Shown piece after piece: positions 63,811 through 64,000 of a stretch of 64,000 nucleotides of DNA. The first letter of the stretch is position 1; every line of letters begins with the position of its first letter. The notes beneath the pieces were generated by a model. It had not been told where the DNA came from. It was given only the letters and a program-made list of their open reading frames with translations, and made no database searches. The stretch comes from Hypomesus transpacificus (lineage: Eukaryota; Chordata; Actinopteri; Osmeriformes; Osmeridae): positions 1,338,154-1,402,153 of the forward strand of contig NC_061067.1 of the NCBI RefSeq assembly GCF_021917145.1, in the 5' to 3' direction. The translations under genes were made by a program, and so were the position numbers.

Positions 63811-64000
63811 CAGCAGTAAACAGGCTCAGTCAATCTTACAGGTCTGAAGACATTCAGAGTTTTCTTTGGTATCATTGAATTCTGCACAACACTGCTTATA
63901 CATGCGCCAGTAGCTTTGGCCAAGTATGTTACAGATCAGTAAATATTCCAAGTAACAAAACTGACTAAAATACTGTAGTTGCTGTGATAAAATGAGGCAT

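Noticed and set aside
63123-63923. 266-aa minus-strand frame
   Set aside because: Crosses the 500-N gap; most of it is undetermined.

Overview
The window is nuclear DNA from a ray-finned (teleost-type) fish. The evidence is vertebrate split genes with GT-AG introns, tRNA-derived SINEs with the fish 3' tail 'GCTCTGGATAAGAGCGTCTGC', many CA/CT microsatellites and G-rich minisatellites, and a gene order that matches human 8q13. I cannot name the species. A 500-base run of N at 63311-63810 is an assembly gap.

Layout. crh (-, 152-652, with a non-coding first exon and TATA box near 1168-1278) is followed by about 15 kb with no recognisable gene (SINEs, microsatellites, possible regulatory sequence). 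Then come rrs1 (+, intronless, 16408-17496), vxn/vexin (+, 19964-22518, five exons, one apparent 1-bp frameshift inside a coding repeat), mybl1/A-Myb (-, 16 coding exons, 28823-37209), sgk3 (+, 16 coding exons, 42725-48454), mcmdc2 (+, 14 exons, 49509-55376), an snhg6-type snoRNA host gene (-, about 55515-58219) carrying four SNORD87-like box C/D snoRNAs, and tcf24 (-, 59474-60414). A possible terminal exon of a further minus-strand gene lies at 62804-62873. I derived exon borders by hand from splice consensus, phase continuity and family resemblance. All junction phases close for mybl1 (756 aa), sgk3 (486 aa), mcmdc2 (691 aa) and tcf24 (174 aa). For vxn they close only if one base missing from a G run is allowed for.

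Gene order and strands match the human order CRH-RRS1-VXN-MYBL1-SGK3-MCMDC2-SNHG6-TCF24. ADHFE1 (expected between rrs1 and vxn) and VCPIP1 (expected between mybl1 and sgk3) are not visible. The genes do not form a pathway. Loose themes are ribosome biogenesis (rrs1; SNORD87 acting on 28S rRNA) and meiosis (mybl1 as meiotic transcription factor; mcmdc2 as meiotic recombination factor).

The most interesting structure is the snhg6 locus. Exon-intron-snoRNA units have been tandemly duplicated to give four SNORD87-like genes that share an invariant antisense core to 28S rRNA, and the 3' splice site of one exon is itself repeated four times. Second is vxn, with one minisatellite ending just before its start codon and another inside its last coding exon.
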